From: Amedibacillus dolichus DSM 3991
GTDB lineage: Bacteria > Bacillota_I > Bacilli_A > Erysipelotrichales > Erysipelotrichaceae
Direction of reading: 5' to 3'
DNA length: 55,851 bases
NCBI RefSeq assembly: GCF_000154285.1
Contig: NZ_DS483462.1
Coordinates: 2,523-58,373 of the forward strand
Shown here: positions 16,372-25,545 of the stretch, piece by piece
Position numbering within the stretch: position 1 is the stretch's first letter
Layout: every line of letters starts with the position of its first letter
Notes under the pieces: model-generated
Told to the model about the DNA's origin: nothing
The model's database searches: none
What the model saw: the letters and a program-made list of their open reading frames with translations, nothing else
Translations under genes and position numbers: made by a program

Positions 16372-17949
16372 ATGGAAAAGAAAAAGCTGATCCAATTCCG
16401 CAATATCGTTAAGGATTTTGACGGACAGATCGTATTAAAAGGGATCAATTTGGATATTTATGAAAATGAATTTGTAACACTGCTTGGACCTAGCGGCTGT
16501 GGAAAAACTACGCTGTTAAGGATTCTGGGAGGCTTTTTAGATGCTACGGAGGGAAGTGTTATTTTCGATGGGGAGGATATCAGTAAGCTGCCACCCTATA
16601 AAAGAGAATTAAACACTGTATTTCAAAAATATGCTCTGTTTCCGCACATGAGCGTATATCAAAACATTGCTTTCGGATTGAAGATAAAAAAGGTAAGCAA
16701 GGACGTTATTGAACAAAAGGTTATGAAAATGCTGAAGTTGATCGGTTTGGAAGGATATGAAAATAAGAATGTTACCCTGTTATCCGGTGGACAGCAGCAA
16801 CGTGTAGCGATTGCCAGAGCATTGGTGAATGAACCAAAGGTACTTTTGTTAGATGAGCCGTTAGGTGCTCTTGATCTAAAGCTGAGAAAAGAGATGCAGT
16901 ATGAATTAAAACGTATTCAGCAGGAAGTCGGAATTACCTTTATCTTTGTTACACACGATCAAGAAGAGGCACTTACGATGTCAGATAAAATCGTTGTTAT
17001 GAAGGACGGCGAAATTCAACAGGTTGGCTCACCCCAAGATATTTACAACGAGCCGGAAAATAAATATGTTGCGAACTTTATCGGAGAAAGCAATATCCTA
17101 TCCGGTATCATGCTAGAGGATTATAAAGTAAAATTTGATGATATAGTGTTTGATTGTGTTGATTTCGGTTTTAAAGAAAAAGAACCGGTGGACATTGTTA
17201 TTCGTCCGGAGGATATTGATATTGTCGAATGCAACGAGGGCAAGCTTCAAGGAGAAGTGCTGAGTGTATTGTTTAAGGGTGTACATTATGAGGTTATCGT
17301 AGAAACGGTGCCTGGAACAACGGTTAAGGTGAAAATGCATGTCATTCGCAACCACGATGTAGCTTCCGATGATGGAAAAGAAAAAATCAGTGCAAATGAT
17401 TTCTATGTGGATATTGAGGATTTAAAGGATTTAGATGATAAGGAAATCGTTGCGCGTGCCGATGCACAGGCATGGGATCCGCAAGCCGATGAATATATTT
17501 CCATCAATAAGATCGAATACGATCTAAAGGAAGAAATCGGTGAATATCCGGTTACCTTCTCCACGGCGAATGGAACCTCTATTCAAAGAAAAATCTTTGT
17601 TGTCAATCAAACCTATGTAAAAAATGAAAAAGCAAATGAAGCAGTTATGGCGTTCAACTTCTTTAAAACCGTTGATGAGATTAAAGAATCGGTTGCATTA
17701 GATACCGATTTAAAAACATGGGCGAATGCACAAGGCTGGAAGTTGTCAGATGATGAACAATCCGTTGATATTTCGGTTGATTATAGCTTTGATGTTGATG
17801 ATATTAAAGAAGGAGTTTATGAAATTGTATTCTCAACGACGGGACGTGAATTTAAAATTCATACTACCGATTATGTAGAGGAAGGAAAAGAGGTCGGCTT
17901 AACCTTCTTCCCTGAGGATATTCATGTCATGGAGAAAATGAGTTTCTGA
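16372..17949 (+). CDS. potA: Spermidine/putrescine ABC transporter ATPase with inserted domains
   Basis: PotA energises polyamine import by the PotBC permease. The ATPase domain (1-235) is complete: Walker [10 protein letters not shown], signature LSGGQQQ, Walker B VLLLDEP, H-loop FVTHDQEE. The C-terminal TOBE/OB region starts normally (about 240-325, [20 protein letters not shown]) and closes normally at the very end (about 500-525, [18 protein letters not shown]). Between them lie about 170 extra residues, making the protein 525 rather than about 350-370. The insert contains two similar units (about 345-412 and 425-500), each with an AxAQ-W segment, acidic residues and a closing beta pattern ([25 protein letters not shown]). 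They resemble Ig-like beta repeats. The frame is open and neighbours are intact, so this is not a sequencing error. Confidence 0.93.
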   Translation: MEKKKLIQFRNIVKDFDGQIVLKGINLDIYENEFVTLLGPSGCGKTTLLRILGGFLDATEGSVIFDGEDISKLPPYKRELNTVFQKYALFPHMSVYQNIAFGLKIKKVSKDVIEQKVMKMLKLIGLEGYENKNVTLLSGGQQQRVAIARALVNEPKVLLLDEPLGALDLKLRKEMQYELKRIQQEVGITFIFVTHDQEEALTMSDKIVVMKDGEIQQVGSPQDIYNEPENKYVANFIGESNILSGIMLEDYKVKFDDIVFDCVDFGFKEKEPVDIVIRPEDIDIVECNEGKLQGEVLSVLFKGVHYEVIVETVPGTTVKVKMHVIRNHDVASDDGKEKISANDFYVDIEDLKDLDDKEIVARADAQAWDPQADEYISINKIEYDLKEEIGEYPVTFSTANGTSIQRKIFVVNQTYVKNEKANEAVMAFNFFKTVDEIKESVALDTDLKTWANAQGWKLSDDEQSVDISVDYSFDVDDIKEGVYEIVFSTTGREFKIHTTDYVEEGKEVGLTFFPEDIHVMEKMSF

Positions 17950-18791
17950 TGAAGAAATTTTCACAGCTTGCGTGGCCTTACATGGTATGGGTAGCGCTTA
18001 TGATCTTATTGCCGATGATTTTGATTATGTTGTATGCATTCACAAAGCCGGGAAATGATATCATAAGTTTCTCCTTCACCTTAGACCACTTTAAGAAATT
18101 TTTTACCGACCTGGATTTCCTCTTGATTTTATGGAGATCGTTATTGATTGCGTTAAAGACAACGCTTATTTGTGTGGTTTTGGGCTATCCGGTTGCGTAT
18201 TTTATTGCACGCAGCTCCGATCGCTTAAGAAATATTTTGATTTTGGTTATTACACTTCCAATGTGGATCAATATGTTGGTACGTACTTATGCATGGATCG
18301 GTATTTTAACCAAAGATGGAATTTTACAAACCGTATTAAGTTGGTTTGGAATTGATACCGGTGAGATTTTATATACCGAAACAGCGGTTTTGCTTGGTAT
18401 GGTGTATAATTTTATTCCGTTTATGATTCTGCAAATCAATACTTCCTTGTGTAAAATGGATAAATCGCTATTAGAAGCCAGCAATGACTTAGGTGCCAAT
18501 AAGCTTCAAACCTTCTTGCGAGTTACCCTGCCATTGTCCTTGCCGGGTGTGGTTAGTGGAATTACACTTGTATTTTTACCTGCCGTTAGTTCCTTCTTCA
18601 TACCGAAGCTATTAGGTGGAGGACAATTCTTCTTAATCGGTAACGTCATTGAAAATCAATTTATTACCGTTGGGGAATGGAACTTCGGTAGTGCGATTTC
18701 GATGATCATGGCAATGGTTATGATGTTAAGTATGGTATTGATTCGTAAGATTGAAGATAAAAACAATGGGAAGGGGAGAAAACACGCATGA
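17949..18791 (+). CDS. potB: Spermidine/putrescine ABC transporter permease PotB
   Basis: A 280-residue inner-membrane permease with about six transmembrane helices. The conserved EAA loop, which docks with PotA, is visible at about 175-200 (LLEASNDLGANKLQTFLRVTLP). The start ATG overlaps the potA stop (TGATG), a sign of translational coupling. Together with PotC it forms the translocation channel. LGGGQFFLIGNVIENQF near the C-terminus is typical of PotB. Confidence 0.95.
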   Translation: MKKFSQLAWPYMVWVALMILLPMILIMLYAFTKPGNDIISFSFTLDHFKKFFTDLDFLLILWRSLLIALKTTLICVVLGYPVAYFIARSSDRLRNILILVITLPMWINMLVRTYAWIGILTKDGILQTVLSWFGIDTGEILYTETAVLLGMVYNFIPFMILQINTSLCKMDKSLLEASNDLGANKLQTFLRVTLPLSLPGVVSGITLVFLPAVSSFFIPKLLGGGQFFLIGNVIENQFITVGEWNFGSAISMIMAMVMMLSMVLIRKIEDKNNGKGRKHA

Positions 18792-19597
18792 AAAAGGAAA
18801 AACGTATCTTCGGCTCTTTGCTCATGGGATTAACCGTTATCTTCTTCTATCTTCCGATTGTATTCATGGTAATCTTCTCTTTTAACTCCAGTAAATCCTT
18901 AACGCATTTCGAGGGCTTTTCTACGATGTGGTATGAAAAGATGTTTGCCAATCGAGATATGATGGAATCATTATACACGACCATCATCATTGCTTTGATC
19001 GCTACTGTAGTTTCTACTATTATTGGAACGATTACGGCAATCGGTTTGTCGAAATCAAAGAAGCTGGTAAAAAGACTTGTTATGCAGCTGAATGATTTTC
19101 CGATCATGAATCCGGAGATTGTTACGGCAATCGGTTTAATGCTGTTGTTTATTACATTTAAGATTGAAAAAGGCTTTATGACAATGCTGTTAGCCCATAT
19201 TGCCTTCTGTACGCCGTATGTGATTTTAAGTGTCATGCCGAAAATCCGCTCTCTAGATCCGAACTTGGCCGATGCGGCTATGGACTTGGGCGCAACTCCT
19301 TGGCAGGCTCTTACGAAGGTATTGGTACCGCAGATCACTCCGGGTATTGTATCCGGTGCCTTGATTGCGTTTACCATGTCCTTTGATGACTTTATTATCT
19401 CTTACTTCGTTACCGGAGGGGGAGTAAAGAATTTAAGTATTATGGTTTATACGATGAGCAAGCGTGTAAATCCAAGTATCAATGCAATTTCAACACTTGT
19501 TGTTGTTTTGATAACGATTGTTCTAATTGTGATTAACGTAGTGCCGCTTATTAAGGCAAGAAAGGATAGGAAGAAAAATGAAAAAGCTTTTAGTTAG
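18788..19597 (+). CDS. potC: Spermidine/putrescine ABC transporter permease PotC
   Basis: A 269-residue permease with about six transmembrane helices and the EAA loop LADAAMDLGATPWQALTKVLVP at about 160-181. The following sequence (PGIVSGALIAFTMSFDDFIISYF) is characteristic of PotC. Its start overlaps the potB stop by ATGA and its 3' end overlaps potD by 20 bases, so the permease genes and potD form a tightly coupled unit. Confidence 0.95.
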   Translation: MKKEKRIFGSLLMGLTVIFFYLPIVFMVIFSFNSSKSLTHFEGFSTMWYEKMFANRDMMESLYTTIIIALIATVVSTIIGTITAIGLSKSKKLVKRLVMQLNDFPIMNPEIVTAIGLMLLFITFKIEKGFMTMLLAHIAFCTPYVILSVMPKIRSLDPNLADAAMDLGATPWQALTKVLVPQITPGIVSGALIAFTMSFDDFIISYFVTGGGVKNLSIMVYTMSKRVNPSINAISTLVVVLITIVLIVINVVPLIKARKDRKKNEKAFS

Positions 19598-20657
19598 TGT
19601 ATTGACAGCCTTTATGGCTGTAACAATAGCCGGCTGTGATTCTAATGGCGGCGGTGGAGAATATGAAGGACAGGAGCTTCACCTATATAACTGGGGAGAA
19701 TATATGGGAGAAAATCTAATCCAGGATTTTGAAGAAAAAACCGGTGCCAAGGTAGTTGTTGATTATTTTGATTCCAATGAACAGATGTATATCAAGGTTG
19801 CTAACGGAGAATCTTATGATATTCTTGTACCTAGTGATTATATGATCGAACGTTTGATTCAGGAAGACTTGATTCAGAAATTAGATCAATCTAAATTGAA
19901 TTGCTTGGATTTGTTAGCAGATGGTGTAAAAGGACTTCCTTATGACCCTAAGAACGAATACTCTATTCCGTATTTCTGGGGAAGTGTTGGCATTGTTTAT
20001 AATAAGACGAAGGTAAGCGAAAAGGATTTGAGAAAACAAGGCTATAATATTTTCTTAAACACCAAATATAAAGGTGATATTTACTTATATGATTCTGAAC
20101 GTGATAGCTTTATGATGGCATTGAAAGCACTTGGTTATTCTATGAATACAAGTGATAAAAAGGAATTGAATGAAGCATACGAATGGCTGCTTCAGTGCGT
20201 TAAGACGATGGAACCGGAAATCGTAACTGATGAAATTATCGACAGCATGGCGCAAGGAAGAAAAGCATTAGGATTGATCTACTCCGGAGATGCTGCTTAT
20301 GTTATGAGTGAAAATGAGGATATGGGCTTCTATATACCGGAAAGTGGAACAAATTTATGGAGCGATGGTATGGTGATTCCTAAGAATGCTAAAAATGTTG
20401 AACTTGCACATGAATTTATCAACTATGTAGCTTCTTATGAAGGTTCTATGGATAATTCAAGCACAGTAGGCTACACTTCCGCAAATAAAGAAGTTATGGA
20501 AGAATTATCCGGACCTGGTGGAGATTATGAAGGAATCAATGCGTATGTTCCAAGAACTGGAAATGATAAAGATGAAGTATTTACTTACGATGAAGCAACT
20601 CGTAAGCTCATTTCTGAGCTATTCAGCAAGGTAAAGGTTGCGGCTTCCAATTCCTAA
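19578..20657 (+). CDS. potD: Spermidine/putrescine-binding lipoprotein PotD
   Basis: A 359-residue substrate-binding lipoprotein. Signal peptide about 1-19 with lipobox TIAGC, a Gly-rich spacer (GGGGE), and then the periplasmic-binding fold type II of the PotD family (LHLYNWGEYMGENLIQDFEE, YDILVPSDYMIERLI, YFWGSVGIVYNK, GLIYSGDAAYVM, FINYVAS). The Trp and Asp residues that bind polyamines in PotD/PotF are in the expected regions, but I cannot tell spermidine from putrescine preference. It is the last gene of the unit, followed by a strong terminator. Confidence 0.95.
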   Translation: MKKLLVSVLTAFMAVTIAGCDSNGGGGEYEGQELHLYNWGEYMGENLIQDFEEKTGAKVVVDYFDSNEQMYIKVANGESYDILVPSDYMIERLIQEDLIQKLDQSKLNCLDLLADGVKGLPYDPKNEYSIPYFWGSVGIVYNKTKVSEKDLRKQGYNIFLNTKYKGDIYLYDSERDSFMMALKALGYSMNTSDKKELNEAYEWLLQCVKTMEPEIVTDEIIDSMAQGRKALGLIYSGDAAYVMSENEDMGFYIPESGTNLWSDGMVIPKNAKNVELAHEFINYVASYEGSMDNSSTVGYTSANKEVMEELSGPGGDYEGINAYVPRTGNDKDEVFTYDEATRKLISELFSKVKVAASNS

Positions 20658-20677
20658 TAGCTGAAAATGATCAAGAA

Positions 20678-20700
20678 ACAGGCGTTTGCCTGTTTTTTTC
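20678..20700 (+). terminator. Terminator of the pot operon
   Basis: AACAGGC-GTTT-GCCTGTT followed by six T. Confidence 0.9.
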
Positions 20701-20755
20701 ATTAGAATCAGATATCTTGCATCGCATATTTCCAATCCATTGCAGTTTGGAGGTA

Positions 20756-20844
20756 TTGTAATTTATCGTAGAAAACAATGACAAAACTGTAATAAGTGCT
20801 GGCATAAATTACGGTAAGTGGTATAATATTTACCATATTGTAAT
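20756..20844 (+). promoter_or_regulatory. Promoter region with repeated TGTAAT/ATTAC elements
   Basis: TATAAT at 20822 with a poor -35 (CTGGCA at 20799). Around it four copies of the same short element occur: TTGTAAT (20756), CTGTAAT (20787), ATTAC (20808, opposite sense) and TTGTAAT (20838). A GGTAA/TTACC dyad also brackets the -10. Repeated short elements at a promoter suggest a regulator, but AT-richness makes chance copies possible. Confidence 0.4.
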
Positions 20845-20859
20845 TTTTGAGGTGATAAA

Positions 20860-21708
20860 ATGAAAAAACGAATGCGAATTACTTGGGCGGCAATTAAGAT
20901 GGAAATTAAACAGCATCGTACAACTTTTGCGGTTTATGTGCTGCTTCGCTTTTTCGTCATTGCTATGATGATTTTGGCATTGTTAAATCGTAATTACGAG
21001 CATGTATTCTTATGTGTTTTGACCTTATTTTTGTTTATTGTACCAAGCTTTATCCAGGTGCGTTTTAAAATCGAATTGCCGTCTTTGTTGGAAATTATTA
21101 TTCTGCTATTTATATTCAGTGCGGAGATTTTAGGCGAAATCAGCTCATTTTATATTTTATTTCCAATGTGGGATACGATCTTGCATACCATCAATGGCTT
21201 TTTAGCTGCGGCAATCGGCTTTTCTTTGGTAGATATCATGAATAAAGATGAGCGTATTCAATTTCACTTATCTCCTTTGTTTATGGCAATCGTTGCCTTT
21301 AGCTTTTCAATGACCATTGGTGTCGTATGGGAAATCTATGAATTTGCAGCGGATACATTTGCCGGATTGGATATGCAGAAGGATACGATTGTCCATCACA
21401 TTACGACCGTTACGTTAGATGCAACTAAAAGCAATATTCCAATCACTGTTGATGGTATTAAAGATGTCGTGGTAAATGGGAAAAGTCTTGGCCTTGGCGG
21501 TTATTTGGATATCGGATTGATTGATACGATGTATGATTTGATTGTTAATCTCATCGGAGCGGTTACCTTTAGTATCTTTGGCTTCTTCTATGTGAAGTAT
21601 CGTGGAAAGAATACCTTTATCAATCGCTTTATTCCACGCCGTAAGAATAAAAAAGAGGATTATTTACGAGAAGCAGAAATGCTTTTAGAGGAAAAGAGCG
21701 AAGAATAG
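20860..21708 (+). CDS. Multi-pass membrane protein, DUF2238/YjdF-like
   Basis: A 282-residue protein with six or seven predicted membrane helices and a basic/acidic cytoplasmic tail (RRKNKKEDYLREAEM). Charged residues stand within membrane-proximal motifs: WDTILHTINGF, GVVWEIYEFAAD and DTMYDLIVNLIGA. These His, Glu and Asp motifs match the pattern I know from the DUF2238 (YjdF) family, whose function is not established. The gene stands alone between terminators. The ribosome site is GAGGTG. Confidence 0.65.
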   Translation: MKKRMRITWAAIKMEIKQHRTTFAVYVLLRFFVIAMMILALLNRNYEHVFLCVLTLFLFIVPSFIQVRFKIELPSLLEIIILLFIFSAEILGEISSFYILFPMWDTILHTINGFLAAAIGFSLVDIMNKDERIQFHLSPLFMAIVAFSFSMTIGVVWEIYEFAADTFAGLDMQKDTIVHHITTVTLDATKSNIPITVDGIKDVVVNGKSLGLGGYLDIGLIDTMYDLIVNLIGAVTFSIFGFFYVKYRGKNTFINRFIPRRKNKKEDYLREAEMLLEEKSEE

Positions 21709-21813
21709 AAGATTTGGAAAGTATTGGCAAGCACCTTTCGGTAATTATATAGTATATCGTATTTACAAATGATTTATTTATAGCTACTATATAATAGAAA
21801 GGGAAGTGAGCCT

Positions 21814-21969
21814 ATGGAGGAGAAAAAAAGCATCGAAATATCAAGGGAAGAAGAGACAATCCTTTGTTTCTATCGCAAGCTTGATAGATTAAAGCAACAG
21901 AAATTCTTAAAGTTTTTAGAATCCCTACGGCGCGTGCTGATTGATGAGGATCATGATGTTTTGGCATAA
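21814..21969 (+). CDS. Small acidic-basic helical protein, unknown
   Basis: A 51-residue reading frame (MEEKKSIEISREEETILC at its start) with a ribosome site GGGAAGTGAG and a -10-like TATAAT at 21790. It is rich in Lys, Arg and Glu with heptad-like hydrophobics (FYRKLDRLKQQKFLKFLESL), so one or two amphipathic helices are likely. I do not recognise it. Support comes from the start signals, the codon pattern and the terminator 60 bases after its stop. Confidence 0.55.
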   Translation: MEEKKSIEISREEETILCFYRKLDRLKQQKFLKFLESLRRVLIDEDHDVLA

Positions 21970-22028
21970 TGAAAAAAGATTTTGTATGAGGGTGGGATTC
22001 TTGCTCTATCCTGAGTAAATAAAAAAAT

Positions 22029-22080
22029 GGAGATTTCTAGTAGGGGGAAGGAAACGATCCTACAAGAAATCTCTTTTTTT
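22029..22080 (+). terminator. Strong intrinsic terminator
   Basis: GGAGATTTCTAGTAGG pairs with CCTACAAGAAATCTC, followed by seven T. Confidence 0.88.
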
Positions 22081-22226
22081 GTATTTATTTTAGGATCAAA
22101 AGAATTTGATAGTATTATGCAATATTTTTTATATTGTAATTGTTTATGAAAAGATAAACATAAATGCTGCTAAATTATATTTTACATTTATTTACATAAT
22201 GTTTTGTAAAATATTTCATAAAATGA

Positions 22227-22255
22227 TTGACATTTACAGTTTGCCGTCGTACTAT
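22227..22255 (+). promoter_or_regulatory. Probable his operon promoter
   Basis: TTGACA at 22227, 17-base spacer, TACTAT at 22250. It stands directly before the T-box leader. Confidence 0.6.
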
Positions 22256-22261
22256 AAGAAC

Positions 22262-22500
22262 ATATAAAGCGTGGAAAAGAAATAGTAGGGATATGGACAT
22301 TACAGAGAACCTTTGGTTGGTGGAAAAAGGTATGCGAAGTATTTTGAACACATCTTGGAGTGCTGAGGTGAAAAAAGTAGCCCAGACGTTTTGCATACGT
22401 TACCCTGCTGAGTATTCGTTACTCTTAGAGGCAGTCATTGATTGCGAAATAAGGTGGAACCACGTAAGCTAGCTTTCGTCCTTTAGATGAAAGCTTTTTT
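22262..22500 (+). ncRNA. T-box leader controlling the histidine operon
   Basis: The diagnostic T-box sequence AGGTGGAACCACG is at 22452-22464. It is followed by a terminator hairpin (AGCTTTCGTC-CTTTA-GATGAAAGCT, 22471-22495, then six T); pairing of the T-box bulge with uncharged tRNA would prevent this terminator. A Stem I region precedes it, with AGAGAACC near 22302 and a candidate specifier at GAA-CAC-A (about 22348). CAC is a histidine codon and fits the downstream genes, though the frame of the specifier was judged by eye. Histidine starvation should therefore turn on hisZGDCBHAFIE. Confidence 0.9.
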
Positions 22501-22523
22501 GTTTTTTGAAGGAGGTTGAGGAA

Positions 22524-23639
22524 GTGAAGATGCATTGGATTCCGGAAGGAACACGCGATTTTGTACCTGCACAGTACCATATCAAACAGAATGTGAAGGA
22601 TCGAATTGAAAAGGTTTTCGATGCCTTTGGCTATGATGAAATATCAACACCGACTTTGGAGTATTATCAGACATATCTAATGGGGTTTGAACAGCTGAAG
22701 GAAGAGGCAATGTATAAGCTTATTGATTCAAGTGGAAGTATTTTAGCCTTGCGAATGGATATGACAGTGCCGATTGCCCGCTTTGTTTCCAATAAGTATA
22801 AGAACGTAAAAAAGCCCTTACGTTTTCGATATTGTGCTGATGTTTATAAACAGAAAGCACATTTGGGAGGGAAACAAAATGAGGTTAGTGATTGTGGAAT
22901 CGAATTGATTGGCTTAAGCAGTGAGGAAAGTGATTTAGAGGTTATTGTATGTGCTATGGAGGTCATGCGCTCATTAAACAAACACTTTACGTTGGAAATC
23001 GGCGAGGTAAATATTTTTCTTAAAACCTGTCAAAAGCTGGCGTTATCTAAGGAGGAAATAGAAACGCTGGCAGATTATATCGACCGTAAAAGCATGCTTG
23101 ATTTAGCAAATTATTTAGAAACCTTAAAGCTTCCTATCACCTATCGCACGTTCTTCTTAAAGCTGCCTTGGCTATTTGGAAAAGGGGATATTTTGCAAGA
23201 AGCTCTTGAATATTGTCAGGACGATGAGGTTAAGGAAATTCTGTTTGGTTTAAAGCTATTGGATCAACAGCTTCGCTCATTAGGTTATGAGGTAAGCTTT
23301 GATCTTGGCAAGATCGCACACTTGAATTATTACAGTGGTATTATTTTCGAAGCCTTTATGGAGGGAAGTGGCACAAGTGTCTTAAGTGGTGGCCGCTATG
23401 ATCATTTGTTGGAAAAATTCGGTAAACCGGCGTATGCCATCGGCTTTAGCGTCAAATTGGATTACGTATTTGCGGTGCTTGAAGAAGTGCCACTAGAAAA
23501 GCCATGGATTTTATACTATCCGAAGGCAAAGACATTGGAGGCTTTGCGTTATGCTGGAGAGCTGCGAAAGTTTCATCGTGTGCAGCTATATCCAAGGGAG
23601 GTTGAAACACTGCTGCTAGTAAAGGAGGGATTTGTATGA
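22524..23639 (+). CDS. hisZ: ATP phosphoribosyltransferase regulatory subunit
   Basis: HisZ is a histidyl-tRNA synthetase paralogue without aminoacylation function. It combines with short-form HisG to make the active, histidine-inhibited enzyme of the first pathway step. The 371-residue protein shows the class II core: IPEGTRDFVPAQ (motif region 1), LRMDMTVPIARFVSNKY, FRYCADVYK, ending in SGGRYDHLLEKFGKPAYAIGFSV. I chose the GTG at 22524 because AGGAGG ends eight bases upstream; the ATG at 22530 is a close alternative. First gene of the operon. Confidence 0.92.
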   Translation: MKMHWIPEGTRDFVPAQYHIKQNVKDRIEKVFDAFGYDEISTPTLEYYQTYLMGFEQLKEEAMYKLIDSSGSILALRMDMTVPIARFVSNKYKNVKKPLRFRYCADVYKQKAHLGGKQNEVSDCGIELIGLSSEESDLEVIVCAMEVMRSLNKHFTLEIGEVNIFLKTCQKLALSKEEIETLADYIDRKSMLDLANYLETLKLPITYRTFFLKLPWLFGKGDILQEALEYCQDDEVKEILFGLKLLDQQLRSLGYEVSFDLGKIAHLNYYSGIIFEAFMEGSGTSVLSGGRYDHLLEKFGKPAYAIGFSVKLDYVFAVLEEVPLEKPWILYYPKAKTLEALRYAGELRKFHRVQLYPREVETLLLVKEGFV

Positions 23640-24268
23640 CAATCGCCATTGCGCTTACCAAGGGACGTTTGGAAAAAGCAAGCATTGCAATGCTAAAGAA
23701 GGAAGGATATGGAGTCGAAGCCTTGAAGGAGAAAGGACGCACCTTAGTATTCGAGGATACGCAAAAGGACATTCGCTATTTTCTTGTAAAGCCCAATGAC
23801 TGCATTACCTATGTGCAGCATGGAGTTGCGGATATTGGAATTGTAGGTAAGGATACCTTAATGGAGGGAAGTGATGACTACTATGAGCTGCTTGATTTAA
23901 ACATTGGGAAGTGTCGCTTTATCTTAGGTGGTTTAAAGGGGCATAATCCTTTTGATAAGCTAGGTCATATCACAATCGGAACAAAGTACCCCAATGTCGC
24001 TAAGGCATATTTTATGGAAAAGGGCAGGGAGATAGAGTGTATTAAAATTGATGGCTCTGTTGAATTGGCACCGCTTTTAGGTTTATGTGATGGAATCGTG
24101 GATATCATGGAAACCGGAGATACCTTAAGGGAAAATGGTTTGGTTGTTTTTGATACACTTTGTGATCTAAGTGCTCGTGTCATTGTAAATAAAGCCAGTT
24201 TGAAGCTGAAGCAAACGGCAGTATGTGCGGTGCTAGAGGATTTGCAAAGGGGGAGTGCAGCATGTTAA
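23636..24268 (+). CDS. hisG: ATP phosphoribosyltransferase, short form
   Basis: HisG joins ATP and PRPP to make phosphoribosyl-ATP. The 210-residue length is the short form lacking the regulatory ACT-like domain, which agrees with the adjacent hisZ. Motifs: IALTKGRLEKA at the N-terminus, ADIGIVGKDTLME, and the PRPP loop DIMETGDTLREN. The start overlaps the hisZ stop by ATGA. Confidence 0.96.
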   Translation: MTIAIALTKGRLEKASIAMLKKEGYGVEALKEKGRTLVFEDTQKDIRYFLVKPNDCITYVQHGVADIGIVGKDTLMEGSDDYYELLDLNIGKCRFILGGLKGHNPFDKLGHITIGTKYPNVAKAYFMEKGREIECIKIDGSVELAPLLGLCDGIVDIMETGDTLRENGLVVFDTLCDLSARVIVNKASLKLKQTAVCAVLEDLQRGSAAC

Positions 24269-25545
24269 AGCAACTGAATATTGAACAGATCGATCAGTTA
24301 CAAAGCTATATTGAGGAACGCAGAGTAGTGATGAATCCTGCTTTGATAGGAAGGGTAAGTGCTATTTTAGAGGACGTAAGAATGCATGGAGATGAGGCAG
24401 TGCTTCGCTATACCAAGCAATTTGATGGAATGGAGCTGAATAAACTTCGTGTATCAAGTGAAGAATTAAATGCACAAGCTGATTTATGCACACCGGAATT
24501 TAGAAGAAGCATGCAGCAGGCCAAAGAAAATATCTTATTTTATCATCAAGCACAAATATCAAAAGGCTATCGTTTGGAAAAGGAAATGGGCATTTATTTA
24601 GGACAGCGGGTACTTCCTTTGGATAGTGTCGGTATTTATGTTCCGGGAGGAAGTGCACAATATCCAAGCAGTGTGCTTATGAATGCATTGCCTGCTCGTT
24701 TGGCAGGGGTGAAACGAATCGTTATGCTTACTCCACCATCAAAAGAAGGTAGTATTCACACTAATATTGCCTTAGCCGCAAAGCTTGTAGGTATTGATGA
24801 GGTTTATAAAGTCGGAGGTGCACAGGGAATTGCGGCCTTGGCGTATGGTACGCAAAGTATAGCGAAGGTGGATAAGATCGTAGGACCGGGAAATGTATAT
24901 GTCGCCTGTGCGAAAAAATTAGTGTTTGGTGATGTTGATATTGACATGATAGCCGGACCAAGTGAAATTTTAGTGATTGGTGATGAAGGTGCTAATCCGA
25001 AGTGGATTGCGGCAGATTTGTTATCGCAGGCAGAGCATGATCCTCAAGCAAGTGCTGTTTTACTTGCGGTATCACAAAATATGGTTGATGCGGTAAAGCA
25101 AGAGCTGCAAAAACAAACACGTTGTCTTCCAAGGCAGAAAATCATTCATGAATCCTTGGAAAACTATGGTCTTGCACTTGTTTGCGAAAGCTTGCAGCAA
25201 TGTGTCGATATCAGTAATCAGATTGCACCGGAACATTTGGAGCTGATGGTCGATAAGCCTGAGGAGCTGTTACCACTGGTACGTCATGCGGGCAGTGTGT
25301 TTTTAGGTTATGCAACATGTGAAAGTGTTGGAGATTATTTCGGAGGAACCAATCATGTCCTTCCAACCGGTGGAACTGCACGCTTTTTCAATCCTTTAGG
25401 AGTGGATAGTTTTGTAAAGAAATCGAGCTATTTGCATTACAGCATAGAAGCACTGCAAGCCTATGGTGATTCCATAATTACCCTAGCAGAAGCGGAACAA
25501 CTGCAAGCACATGCCAATGCAGTGAAGGTGAGGTGTAAGACATGA
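24262..25545 (+). CDS. hisD: Histidinol dehydrogenase
   Basis: HisD performs the last two steps, oxidising histidinol to histidine with NAD and Zn2+. The 427-residue protein has LGQRVLPLDSVGIYVPGG, VGPGNVYVACAKK, DMIAGPSEILVI, the Zn/catalytic stretch SQAEHDPQA, and IAPEHLELM. A frame open further upstream exists, but the ATG at 24262, just inside the end of hisG, matches the family N-terminus. It overlaps hisC by ATGA. Confidence 0.96.
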   Translation: MLKQLNIEQIDQLQSYIEERRVVMNPALIGRVSAILEDVRMHGDEAVLRYTKQFDGMELNKLRVSSEELNAQADLCTPEFRRSMQQAKENILFYHQAQISKGYRLEKEMGIYLGQRVLPLDSVGIYVPGGSAQYPSSVLMNALPARLAGVKRIVMLTPPSKEGSIHTNIALAAKLVGIDEVYKVGGAQGIAALAYGTQSIAKVDKIVGPGNVYVACAKKLVFGDVDIDMIAGPSEILVIGDEGANPKWIAADLLSQAEHDPQASAVLLAVSQNMVDAVKQELQKQTRCLPRQKIIHESLENYGLALVCESLQQCVDISNQIAPEHLELMVDKPEELLPLVRHAGSVFLGYATCESVGDYFGGTNHVLPTGGTARFFNPLGVDSFVKKSSYLHYSIEALQAYGDSIITLAEAEQLQAHANAVKVRCKT

